From NCBI GenBank assembly GCA_036406615.1, contig DASXAQ010000112.1:1-18337 (forward strand): 18,337 nt of DNA, written 5' to 3'. The position numbers and the translations under genes are program-made. Position 1 is the first letter of the stretch, and every line of letters begins with the position of its first letter. The DNA is from DASXAQ01 sp036406615. Its GTDB lineage: Bacteria > Actinomycetota > UBA4738. The notes under the pieces are model-generated. The model did not search any database. It was not told the origin of the DNA and saw nothing but the letters and a program-made list of their open reading frames with translations. Positions 7,126 through 14,428 of this stretch are shown here, in pieces.

Positions 7126-7165
7126 TACGATCGGTCGCGTGACGGAACCACTCCGGCGGGCGTGA
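7126..7165 (+). promoter_or_regulatory. Putative leaderless promoter and 8-codon leader reading frame before glnE
   Basis: TACGAT at 7126-7131 is followed seven bases later by GTG (7139-7141), the same geometry as the leaderless start at 13368. That GTG opens a frame of eight codons (MTEPLRRA) ending at TGA 7163-7165, which overlaps the GTG of glnE (7162-7164) as GTGA. This suggests glnE is translated by coupling to a tiny leader peptide. Inference from sequence only. Confidence 0.4.
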
Positions 7166-9870
7166 GCCGCACGGTGGCGACGCCCGAGTCGCTGGGCCTC
7201 GCCCTCGCCGCGGCGCCCGATCCCGAGCTGGCGCGGGTCACCGTCGCGCGGCTGCAGGAGCGGCGGCCGGCCCGAGCGTTGCTGGAGCGCCCGGAGGTCC
7301 TGCAGGCCGTCGCGCCGCTGCTGGGGTTCTCGACGGCGGCCGCGGACTTCTTCCTGACGTATCCCGACGAGCTGGCGTCCTTCGCCGACCTGCGGCCGCG
7401 CAGCGTGGACGAGCTTCGCGCCGAAGCGTCGGGGGACGTGGCCGCCGCGGGCCCCGTCGCCGGCCTGCGGAGGTTCCGCCGCCGCGCGTCCTACCGCGTG
7501 GCCGCGCGCGACCTCGACGGCGCGCCCGTCGAGGACGTGATGGCCGAGCTCTCCGCCGCGGCCGACCTCTGCCTGGAGGTCGCCGCCGCGTCCGCGTCGG
7601 ATTCGGACGGCGATTCCGCGCGCCTGGCGGTGGTCGCGCTCGGCAAGCTCGGCGGTGCCGAGCTGAACTACGCGTCCGACGTGGACGTCGTGTTCGTCCA
7701 CGCCGAGCCCGGCGCGGACGCGCAGGCTCGTGCCTCGCGGGCCGCCGCGGCGCTGATCGCGCTGCTGTCGGAGCCGACCGAGGGCGGCGTCGCCCTGCGC
7801 GTCGATGCGAACCTTCGGCCCGATGGCCGGGGCGGCGCACTGTCGCGATCGCTCGAGGCGATGCTCACGTACTACGAGCGCCACGCCGCGACGTGGGAGC
7901 GCCAGGCGATGCTGCGGGCGCGTCCCGTGGCCGGCGACGCGGAGGTCGGAGCGCGGTTCGCCGACGGCGTGACGCCGTTCGTGTTCCCGGCGGTGCTTCC
8001 CGCATCGGCGGTGGAGGACGTGCGCGCGTCGAAGGTCCGCATCGAGGAGCACGTCCGCGCGCTCGGCAAGCAGGACGTGGAGCTCAAGCGCGGCCGCGGC
8101 GGGATCCGCGACGTCGAGTTCGCCGTGCAGCTTCTGCAGCTCGTGCACGGCCGTCGCGACGAACGGTTGCGCCACACGAACACCTTGGCCGCGCTCGCGG
8201 CGCTGGCCGAGGGCGGCTACGTGCGGACGGCCGACGCCGAGGCGCTCGCCGGCTCGTACCGGTTCCTGCGTCGCCTGGAGCACCGGCTGCAGATGGTGCG
8301 CGACCAGCAGACGCACGAGCTGCCGTCGGACCCGCACGCGCTGTCGACCCTGGGGCGGGCGATGGGGTTGTCCGACGGGGTGCGCCTGCGCGCGGAGTTC
8401 GAACGCCACACCGTTGCCGTCCGCGGGCTGCACGAGCGCCTGTTCTACCGGCCGCTGATGGAAGCGCTCGCCACGGCGTCGGGTCCCACCCCGGGCGCGG
8501 ACCGCGCGTCCACCGAGGAGCTCCTCGCGGGTCTGGGATTCGCCGACGCGACCACGGCGTACGAGCTGCTGGTTCGCGTCATGGACCCGGCTCGGCAGCT
8601 CGGCAGGGTGCTGGGCACGCTGTCCCCGGTGATCGTCCCGGCGCTGGCGGAGGCCGCCGTGCCCGACGCGGCGCTGGTTCGCTTCGCGCGCGTGGCCGAC
8701 GCCGCGCGCGACGGGGGACTCGAGGCCGAGCTGGCCGACCGCCTCGTGGACCGGCCAGACGCCGCCCGGCGCGTCGCGGCGCTGGCGGGGGCAAGCTCCG
8801 CCTTCGCCGACGCGCTGATCGCCAGGCCCCAGACGATCCGGCTGCTCTACGAGGTGCCGCCCGAGGCGCCGTCGCTGTTCGCGGGCGACGAGCCCCGCGA
8901 CGCGCTGATCCGGGTGGCGGCTGCGCACGCGGCGCGGGAGCTTCGCGTCCCCGAGACCGGAAGGCGGATTGCCGACGCAGCCGACGCGGCCGTCGGCCGC
9001 GCGCTGGCTGCGGCGGACCCCCGGGATCCCGTCGCGGTGATCGGGATGGGACGGCTCGGTGGCGCCGACCTCTCGTTCGCGTCGGACCTGGACGTGCTCT
9101 TCGTCTACGACGGCGACGGACCCGAGGCCTTCCAGCGCAGCCGCGACGCCGCCGAGCGGACGGTGGCCCGGCTGCGGGACGAGGGGTGGGCGGTCGACGC
9201 CGACCTGCGTCCGGAGGGACGAAGCGGGCCGCTTGCGCGTTCGATGGCGTCCTACATCGAGTACTGGCAGCGGTGGGCGCAGACCTGGGAGTACCAGTCG
9301 CTGCTGCGCGCGCGGCTCGTCGCCGGGGACGAGTTCCTCGGACGCCGGTTCGTCTCCAACGCGGCGGACTTCGCGTACCCGGAGGCGCTGACCGTGGAGG
9401 ACGTCGCCGCCATCCGGCGCATGCGCGTGCGCATGGAGGAGGAGCGCGTCCGGCCGCGCGGCGCCGGCCGGTTCAACTTCAAGCTGGGGCACGGTGGCCT
9501 GGCCGATGTCCAGTTCGCCGTCGAGCTGTCGCTGATGCGCCACGGCGCCCGGCATCCGGAGGTCCGGCACACGCACACGCTGGAGGCGCTGGAGGCGCTC
9601 GCGCGGGCGCGCTTGATCGAGGACAGCGTGTCGCTGTCGCTGTCCCAGGCGTACACGTTCCTGACGGAGGTGAAGCTGGGCCTGGAGATCGAACAGCGCG
9701 TGGCGGCGCAGGCGCTGCCGGCGGCCCCCGAGTCGCAGGCGGCGCTCGCGCGCAGGCTGGGCTACGGGGAGATGGCTCGCTCGCGGTTCCTCGAGGACTA
9801 CCTGCGCATCACGCGCCGCGCGCGCCAGGCGATGGAGCGCGTCTTCTATCCGGAGGAGGGGGCGGCATGA
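7162..9870 (+). CDS. glnE: Bifunctional glutamine synthetase adenylyltransferase / adenylyl-removing enzyme
   Basis: GlnE attaches AMP to, and removes it from, a tyrosine of glutamine synthetase, tuning its activity to nitrogen supply. From GTG 7162 it is 902 residues with the duplicated layout. The N-terminal nucleotidyltransferase (de-adenylylation half) has GKLGGAELNYASDVD at 161-175, VDANLRPDGRGG and GRGGIRDVEFAVQL. The C-terminal one (adenylylation half) has GRLGGADLSFASDLD at about 630-644, VDADLRPEGRSGP and LGHGGLADVQFAVEL. Both halves keep their metal-binding Asp pairs. An ATG at 7117 in frame would add 15 residues, but it lies upstream of the inferred -10 and its codons are less GC-biased, so I prefer 7162. 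The target is probably the GlnA at 11120-12553. The stop overlaps the next gene as ATGA. Confidence 0.95.
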   Translation: MSRTVATPESLGLALAAAPDPELARVTVARLQERRPARALLERPEVLQAVAPLLGFSTAAADFFLTYPDELASFADLRPRSVDELRAEASGDVAAAGPVAGLRRFRRRASYRVAARDLDGAPVEDVMAELSAAADLCLEVAAASASDSDGDSARLAVVALGKLGGAELNYASDVDVVFVHAEPGADAQARASRAAAALIALLSEPTEGGVALRVDANLRPDGRGGALSRSLEAMLTYYERHAATWERQAMLRARPVAGDAEVGARFADGVTPFVFPAVLPASAVEDVRASKVRIEEHVRALGKQDVELKRGRGGIRDVEFAVQLLQLVHGRRDERLRHTNTLAALAALAEGGYVRTADAEALAGSYRFLRRLEHRLQMVRDQQTHELPSDPHALSTLGRAMGLSDGVRLRAEFERHTVAVRGLHERLFYRPLMEALATASGPTPGADRASTEELLAGLGFADATTAYELLVRVMDPARQLGRVLGTLSPVIVPALAEAAVPDAALVRFARVADAARDGGLEAELADRLVDRPDAARRVAALAGASSAFADALIARPQTIRLLYEVPPEAPSLFAGDEPRDALIRVAAAHAARELRVPETGRRIADAADAAVGRALAAADPRDPVAVIGMGRLGGADLSFASDLDVLFVYDGDGPEAFQRSRDAAERTVARLRDEGWAVDADLRPEGRSGPLARSMASYIEYWQRWAQTWEYQSLLRARLVAGDEFLGRRFVSNAADFAYPEALTVEDVAAIRRMRVRMEEERVRPRGAGRFNFKLGHGGLADVQFAVELSLMRHGARHPEVRHTHTLEALEALARARLIEDSVSLSLSQAYTFLTEVKLGLEIEQRVAAQALPAAPESQAALARRLGYGEMARSRFLEDYLRITRRARQAMERVFYPEEGAA

Positions 9871-11036
9871 CGGAGCCGACGCCGCCGCGCTACGGCAGCG
9901 CGTCCCTGGCCGACGCGACGCCGTCGGTGCTGGCCGCCCTCGACGTGCCGGGCTTCGCGAACGTGCTTGGGGTGCAGCCGTGTTCGGCTGCCGTGATCCT
10001 GCTGGTCGACGCGCTCGGCTGGGAGGCGCTGTCGTTGCACGCCGCGCGGGCGCCGTTCCTGGCCGGCCTGGCGGAGGCCGCGACGCCAATCAGCGCGGGG
10101 TTCCCGGCGACCACCGCCGCAAGCATCGGCTCGATCGGGACGGGCCTGCCTCCGGGCGGCCACGGCCTGGTCGGCTACACGTTCGCCGTCACGGGCTACG
10201 ACCGGCCGATGAATGCCCTGTCGTGGGCGCTGTACGGTGGCGGACCCTACGTCGACCTCCGGCAGGAGGTCGTGCCCGAGGACTTCCAGCCGGAGACCAC
10301 CGCGTTCGAGCGCGCCGCCGCCAACGGCGTGCGCGTGACCCTGCTGGGCAATCCCGACCACGCGCGGTCGGGGATGACACGGGCCGTGCTGCGCGGCGGG
10401 GAATACGCCGGCGCGTATTCGATGGGCGACCTCGCTGCGGAAGCGGCCGGGGCCGTACGCCAGGCCCGCGCCGCCGAACGACGCGCGCTCGTCTATGCGT
10501 ACCATCCGAACCTCGACCTCACCGGCCACATTCGCGGCGTCGCGTCGGACGCGTACGGCCTGGAACTCGCGCACGTCGACCGCTTGGCGTCCGACATCGT
10601 GGACGCGTTGCCGCACGACGCTGCGCTCGTCGTCACCGGCGACCACGGCATGGTGGACCTGTCCGAGGACGAGAAGGTGGACGTGGCCGATGCGCCGGAG
10701 CTCGTCGAGGCGGCGCGCATGCTCGCGGGGGAGCCGCGCGCGCGATTCGCGTACGCGAGGCCGGGCGCCGAAGCCGACCTGCTGGCGGCCTGGCGCGAAC
10801 GGCTCGGTGACCGCATGTGGGTCGTCGAGCGCGACGAGGCCATCTCGGCCGGCTGGTTCGGCCTGCCCGTTCGGGACCGCGTCCGTCCGCGGATCGGCGA
10901 TGTCGTCGCCGCCGCCCACGGACGGGTCGGCGTGTTCGACCGGCGCGTCGAATCCTTCCTGGCGTCGCTCGTCGGGCACCACGGCTCGATGACGCCCGCC
11001 GAGCAGCTGGTGCCGTTCCTCGTGCACCGCACCTGA
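9867..11036 (+). CDS. Alkaline phosphatase superfamily protein, nucleotide pyrophosphatase/phosphodiesterase type
   Basis: This 389-residue protein belongs to the type I phosphodiesterase/nucleotide pyrophosphatase group. The metal site is recognisable: LLVDALGWE with D48, the nucleophile loop FPATTAASIGSIGTG (Thr82 or Thr83), HPNLDLTGH with D217 and H221, VTGDHGMVD with D259 and H260, and near the end GHHGSM. These residues coordinate two zinc ions in the family. No signal peptide or membrane segment is seen, so it is probably cytoplasmic. The start overlaps the glnE stop as ATGA, indicating coupled translation and perhaps a role tied to nucleotide products such as those of GlnE; that link is inference. 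The substrate is unknown. A strong hairpin follows the stop. Confidence 0.9.
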   Translation: MTEPTPPRYGSASLADATPSVLAALDVPGFANVLGVQPCSAAVILLVDALGWEALSLHAARAPFLAGLAEAATPISAGFPATTAASIGSIGTGLPPGGHGLVGYTFAVTGYDRPMNALSWALYGGGPYVDLRQEVVPEDFQPETTAFERAAANGVRVTLLGNPDHARSGMTRAVLRGGEYAGAYSMGDLAAEAAGAVRQARAAERRALVYAYHPNLDLTGHIRGVASDAYGLELAHVDRLASDIVDALPHDAALVVTGDHGMVDLSEDEKVDVADAPELVEAARMLAGEPRARFAYARPGAEADLLAAWRERLGDRMWVVERDEAISAGWFGLPVRDRVRPRIGDVVAAAHGRVGVFDRRVESFLASLVGHHGSMTPAEQLVPFLVHRT

Positions 11037-11069
11037 CGGACGACGAGGACTTCGGTCGTATGACGCGAA

Positions 11070-11095
11070 GGGCCGCCCCGCGGCAGGGGCGGCCC
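11070..11095. terminator. Bidirectional terminator hairpin between convergent genes
   Basis: A perfect 10-bp stem (GGGCCGCCCC at 11070-11079 with GGGGCGGCCC at 11086-11095, loop GCGGCA) lies in the 83-bp gap between the phosphodiesterase and glnA stops. On the plus strand it is followed by a short T-rich run, GTTCGTTTC. It can serve both converging transcripts. Confidence 0.85.
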
Positions 11096-11119
11096 GTTCG
11101 TTTCCCGCGTGGTGACGAC

Positions 11120-12553
11120 TCAGATATCGAAGTACAACGAGAACTCGTACGGGTGCGGGCGCAGGCGAACCGCGTCCAGCTCGTGCGAGCGCTTGTACTC
11201 CAGCCACGTGTCGATGACGTCGGGCGTGAACACGCCGCCCTCCAGCATGAACCCGTGGTCGTTCTCGAGCGCGTCGAGCACCTCCTCGAGCGAGCCCGGC
11301 ACCTGGCGCACCTGTGCGGCCTCCTCGGGCGGCAGGTCGTACAGGTCCTTGTCGATCGGGTCCGGCGGCTCGACCTTGTTCTTGATCCCGTCGAGCCCCG
11401 CCAGCAGCATCGCGCTGAACGCCAGGTAGGGGTTGCACGACGGGTCCGGCGAGCGGAACTCGAGGCGGCGCGCCGCCGGCGACTTCGAGTACGTCGGGAT
11501 GCGCACGCACGCCGAGCGGTTGCGCTGCGAATACACCAGGTTGATCGGTGCCTCGTACCCCGGGACCAGCCGGCGGTACGAGTTCGTCGTCGGGGCGGCG
11601 AACGCCAGCAGCGCCGGCGCGTGCAGCAGCAGCCCGCCGATGTAGTACCGCGCCGTGTCCGACAGCTGCGCGTACCCCATCTCGTCGAAGAACAGGTTGT
11701 CGCCATCGTTCCACAGGCTCTGGTGCGTGTGCATGCCCGAGCCGTTGTCCATGAAGATCGGCTTCGGCATGAACGTGACGGTCTTGCCGTGCTGGCGCGC
11801 CGTCTGCTTGACGATGTACTTGTAGCGCATCACCTTGTCGGCGGTCGCCAGCAACGTGCCGTACCGCATGTCGATCTCGGACTGCCCGGCGGTGCCGACC
11901 TCGTGATGGTGCACCTCGACCTCGATGCCCGCGCGCTGGAGGTTCAGGACCATCTCGGTGCGAAGGTCCTGGTAGTGGTCCATCGGGGGCAGGGGGAAGT
12001 AGCCCTCCTTGTAGCGCGGCTTGTAGCCGAGGTTGTGGCCGCCCTCGTCGGCGCCCGAGTTCCACGCGCCGGCGACGGAGTCGATGTGGTAGTAGCCCTC
12101 GTGCTGGTTCTGGTCGAAGCGGATCGAGTCGAAGATGTAGAACTCGCACTCCGGGCCCCAGTAGCTGGTCTGGGCGATGCCGGTCTGGCGCAGGTGCGCT
12201 TCGGCCTTCTTCGCGATGCCGCGAGGGTCGCGCGTGTACATCTCGCCGGTAACCGGGTCCTTCACGAAGCAGTTCAGGACGAGCGTCGGGACCTTGAGGA
12301 AGGGATCGACATACACGCCGTCCGGGTCGGGCACCAGCAGCATGTCCGACTCCTGGATCTGCTGGAACCCGCGGATCGACGAGCCGTCGAAGCCGAACCC
12401 GTCCTCGAAGCTCGCCTCCGTCAGCTCGGCGACCGGGACCGAGAAGTGCTGCATCAGCCCCGGAAGGTCGCAGAACCGCAGGTCGACGATCTGTGCCCCC
12501 GAGTCCTTGGCAAGCGCCAGGACCTCCTTGGGCGTGGTGGTGCCCTCAGGCAT
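11120..12553 (-). CDS. glnA: Glutamine synthetase type I, adenylylatable GSI-beta form
   Basis: This 477-residue enzyme makes glutamine from glutamate, ammonia and ATP as a cytoplasmic dodecamer. It shows FDGSSIRGF at 55-63, ECEFYIFD with catalytic acids, HHHEVGTAGQ, NGSGMHTHQSLW from about residue 270, RLVPGYEAP, FRSPDPSCNPYL, and the adenylylation motif DLYDLPPEE with Tyr405. That motif and the usual GSI-beta length mark it as the GlnE target and the likely main housekeeping enzyme. GGGAGGAAGG lies just before the ATG. It is downstream of the GlnR-like gene (109-bp gap, same strand) but has its own promoter with a GlnR-like box. It ends facing the phosphodiesterase gene across a shared terminator. 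Confidence 0.97.
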   Translation of the reverse strand: MPEGTTTPKEVLALAKDSGAQIVDLRFCDLPGLMQHFSVPVAELTEASFEDGFGFDGSSIRGFQQIQESDMLLVPDPDGVYVDPFLKVPTLVLNCFVKDPVTGEMYTRDPRGIAKKAEAHLRQTGIAQTSYWGPECEFYIFDSIRFDQNQHEGYYHIDSVAGAWNSGADEGGHNLGYKPRYKEGYFPLPPMDHYQDLRTEMVLNLQRAGIEVEVHHHEVGTAGQSEIDMRYGTLLATADKVMRYKYIVKQTARQHGKTVTFMPKPIFMDNGSGMHTHQSLWNDGDNLFFDEMGYAQLSDTARYYIGGLLLHAPALLAFAAPTTNSYRRLVPGYEAPINLVYSQRNRSACVRIPTYSKSPAARRLEFRSPDPSCNPYLAFSAMLLAGLDGIKNKVEPPDPIDKDLYDLPPEEAAQVRQVPGSLEEVLDALENDHGFMLEGGVFTPDVIDTWLEYKRSHELDAVRLRPHPYEFSLYFDI

Positions 12554-12588
12554 CGCCTTCCTCCCTTCCCCCCATCGTGGTCGCTCGC

Positions 12589-12642
12589 AGCGTAGCCGGG
12601 CCGCGTTCCGGGCCCGTGTCGTCGCCGTTAATTCTGTGTTTC
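12589..12642 (-). promoter_or_regulatory. Promoter and GlnR-like triple box of the GSI-beta glnA
   Basis: On the minus strand three half-sites lie 11 bp apart: GAAAC (12638-12642), TTAAC (12627-12631, within GAATTAAC 12627-12634) and GACAC (12616-12620). A TACGCT -10 (12589-12594) follows 21 bases after the last. GAAAC, six bases, then a TNAC half-site fits the GlnR consensus repeat. The GAATTAAC-to-TACGCT spacing is identical to that at the other glnA. A weak 6-bp stem (12597-12602 with 12611-12616) overlaps the spacer. Confidence 0.65.
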
Positions 12643-12662
12643 GGCTCGAGCGAAGGTCGGCT

Positions 12663-13322
12663 TCAGACGGCGGCCGCGCGATAGCCGACGCCGCGCACCG
12701 TCTCGATCAGTCCCTCGTGATCGGGGCCGAGCTTGGCGCGAAGGCGCCGCACGTGGACGTCCACGGTGCGCGTGCCGCCGTAGAAGTTGTAGCCCCAGAC
12801 CTCCTGGAGCAGGTCGCTTCGCGTGAACACGCGGCCCGGGCGTTGGATGAGGAAGCGCAGCAGTTCGAACTCCTTGAACGTGAGGTCGAGGGGACGCGTG
12901 CCGATCGAGACCTGATACGTCTCGACGTTCATGGCGAGCGGCCCCAGGCGCAGCACCGCGCCGTCGGCGTCGCCGGTCCGCCGCGCCAGGATCGAAAGGC
13001 GAACGTGCAGCTCCGCCGCCGAAGCGTCCGGCAGCAGCAGGTCGTCGGCCACCTCGTGCCACGGGAGGCGTTCGAGGTCGTCCTCGGCCACGACGGGCAC
13101 GAGAGGCACGCCGTCGCCGGCGCGCACGAGCATCTCGAGCACCCGGTGGGCGCGGTGCGGGTCGGCGACCGCGTCGATCACCACGGCGACGGGGCTCAGC
13201 TCGCCCACATGGGCGACGGACTCGGCCGAGAGCGGTTGGACCTTGACGTCGACGCCCAGCGCCGCGAGGGCCGGGAGCACCTCCGCGGGCGTGCGATCGG
13301 TGAGCAGCGCGATCGTGGCCAC
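12663..13322 (-). CDS. glnR: GlnR-like orphan OmpR-family response regulator
   Basis: This 219-residue protein has a degenerate receiver domain (1-115) and an OmpR/PhoB winged helix (about 125-219). The latter includes LDLTFKEFELLRFL, RPGRVFTRSDLLQEVWGY and GGTRTVDVHVRRLRAKLG, strikingly like Streptomyces GlnR. The receiver opens with ALLTDRTPAEVLPAL, also GlnR-like, and keeps D50. It lacks the usual N-terminal acidic pair and the conserved lysine (LLLPDAS in its place), so classical phosphorylation is unlikely. No histidine kinase gene is nearby. GlnR activates and represses nitrogen genes, and this gene adjoins glnA and two GlnR-like boxes. The start is GTG at 13322, eight bases after TACGCT, suggesting a leaderless mRNA. 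A related orphan regulator with another regulon cannot be excluded. Confidence 0.85.
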   Translation of the reverse strand: MATIALLTDRTPAEVLPALAALGVDVKVQPLSAESVAHVGELSPVAVVIDAVADPHRAHRVLEMLVRAGDGVPLVPVVAEDDLERLPWHEVADDLLLPDASAAELHVRLSILARRTGDADGAVLRLGPLAMNVETYQVSIGTRPLDLTFKEFELLRFLIQRPGRVFTRSDLLQEVWGYNFYGGTRTVDVHVRRLRAKLGPDHEGLIETVRGVGYRAAAV

Positions 13323-13330
13323 GCCGGGCG

Positions 13331-13360
13331 AGCGTAGCAGAAGGCCGGGTCGCGTACGCT
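13331..13360. promoter_or_regulatory. Divergent leaderless -10 elements between glnR and the hydrolase gene
   Basis: The 45-bp gap holds TACGCT on the minus strand (13331-13336), eight bases before the glnR GTG, and TACGCT on the plus strand (13355-13360), seven bases before the hydrolase ATG. Neither gene has a Shine-Dalgarno sequence. Each start codon sits where transcription would begin. Polymerases on the two promoters would collide, so expression may be mutually exclusive. Confidence 0.55.
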
Positions 13361-13367
13361 TGCGGCG

Positions 13368-14186
13368 ATGACCGTCGACGACCGCTCCCATGCGCCGCTG
13401 GTGACCCGGGCGCGCGGCCGCGCCTACGGGGTCGCCACCCAGCCGTTCCGGGTCGTGACGAAGGACGGGGTGCGCCTGTCGGGAGACCGGCTCGGCGACG
13501 GGCCCGTCGCCCTCGTCGTGTGTCACGGGTTCACCGGGTGGCACCGAAAGCCGCGGATGGTCCGGCTCCAGGAGGCCCTGGTGCCGTGGTTCACCATCTA
13601 TGCGTTCGACTTCCGCGGCCACGGCGCCAGCGGAGGGAGGTCGGCGTTCGGCGCGGTCGAGGAGCTGGACGTCGAAGCGGTCGTGCGCCTGGCCAGGCGG
13701 GACGGGTTCGAACAGGTGGCGACGCTCGGCGGGTCCATGGGTGGGATCGCCGCGATCCGACACGCTGCGCTGTGCGGCGGCGTCGACGCCGTCGTCGCCG
13801 CGAGCACGCCCGCGACCTGGCAGGGCCACGCGACGCGCGCCGTCCGGCGCTTCACGTGGTTCACGTCGCGGCGGCCCGGGCAGGTTGCTCTCGGCGCCAT
13901 CGGCGTCCGCGTGGTTCGGGTGTGGGAAGGCGCCGAGGCGCCGATCGAGGTCGTCGGGCGGATCGCTCCGACCCCGCTCATCCTGGTGCACGGCCGCAAC
14001 GACCACTTCTTCGACGAGGACCAGGCGTGGGCGCTGTTCCGGGCGGCCGGCGAACCCAAGCGGCTGCTGCTGTCATCGAGGTTCGGCCACGCGGAGGACG
14101 GTTACGACCCCGCGTTCGCCGTGCGGATCGCCGGAGAGATCCGGCGCGCCCTGTCGGGCGACGCGGGAGCCCGGGGCGGGTCGTGA
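13368..14186 (+). CDS. Alpha/beta hydrolase
   Basis: This 272-residue protein is a complete alpha/beta hydrolase of the serine esterase/lipase-like type. It has an oxyanion-hole HGFTGWH at 53-59, a DFRGHGASGG turn at 81-90, the nucleophile elbow GGSMGG with Ser123, Asp212 in HGRNDHFF and His241 in FGHAEDG. There is no signal peptide, so it is cytoplasmic. The substrate is not identifiable. The ATG follows TACGCT by seven bases with no ribosome site, suggesting leaderless translation. Its stop overlaps the GTG of the MoaD-like gene (GTGA), so the two are co-translated. Confidence 0.92.
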   Translation: MTVDDRSHAPLVTRARGRAYGVATQPFRVVTKDGVRLSGDRLGDGPVALVVCHGFTGWHRKPRMVRLQEALVPWFTIYAFDFRGHGASGGRSAFGAVEELDVEAVVRLARRDGFEQVATLGGSMGGIAAIRHAALCGGVDAVVAASTPATWQGHATRAVRRFTWFTSRRPGQVALGAIGVRVVRVWEGAEAPIEVVGRIAPTPLILVHGRNDHFFDEDQAWALFRAAGEPKRLLLSSRFGHAEDGYDPAFAVRIAGEIRRALSGDAGARGGS

Positions 14187-14425
14187 TCCGCGTGCGGCTG
14201 TTCGCGGCACTGCGCGAGTCCGCCGGGTCGTCCTGGGTCGAGGTGGAGGCCACCGACGTCGGCGGCGTGATCGACGGCCTCGCGGCCAGGTTCGGTCCGG
14301 AGTTCGAGCGCATCGCGAACGCGGGGACGGCCGTCGTCGACGGCGAAACGGTGGGCCGCGATCGTGCGCTGGCTCCCGGCGAGGAGGTGGCGCTGTTGCC
14401 GCCGGTCTCCGGCGGCTCCGGCTGA
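14183..14425 (+). CDS. MoaD/ThiS-like ubiquitin-fold sulfur carrier with masked GG tail
   Basis: This 80-residue protein has the beta-grasp pattern of MoaD: an RVRLFAALRESAG first strand and helix, VIDGLAARFG, VVDGETVGRD and the terminal EEVALLPPVSGG. MoaD carries a thiocarboxylate on its last glycine for molybdopterin synthesis; related carriers serve cysteine or thiamine synthesis. Here the chain continues two residues, ending GGSG, so the diglycine is not terminal. It may need trimming by a JAMM protease, as for QbsE, or be a non-classical member. The GTG start overlaps the hydrolase stop. No moaE, moeB or JAMM gene is in the window. A role near cysH and sat in sulfur transfer is possible but unproven. 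Confidence 0.85.
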   Translation: MIRVRLFAALRESAGSSWVEVEATDVGGVIDGLAARFGPEFERIANAGTAVVDGETVGRDRALAPGEEVALLPPVSGGSG

Positions 14426-14428
14426 CGC

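Noticed and set aside
7069..10089. Minus-strand open frame of about 1000 codons opposite glnE
   Set aside because: The translation is Arg/Pro/Ala/Gly-rich and low in complexity, as expected for the antisense of a GC-rich gene. The plus strand carries duplicated GlnE motifs.
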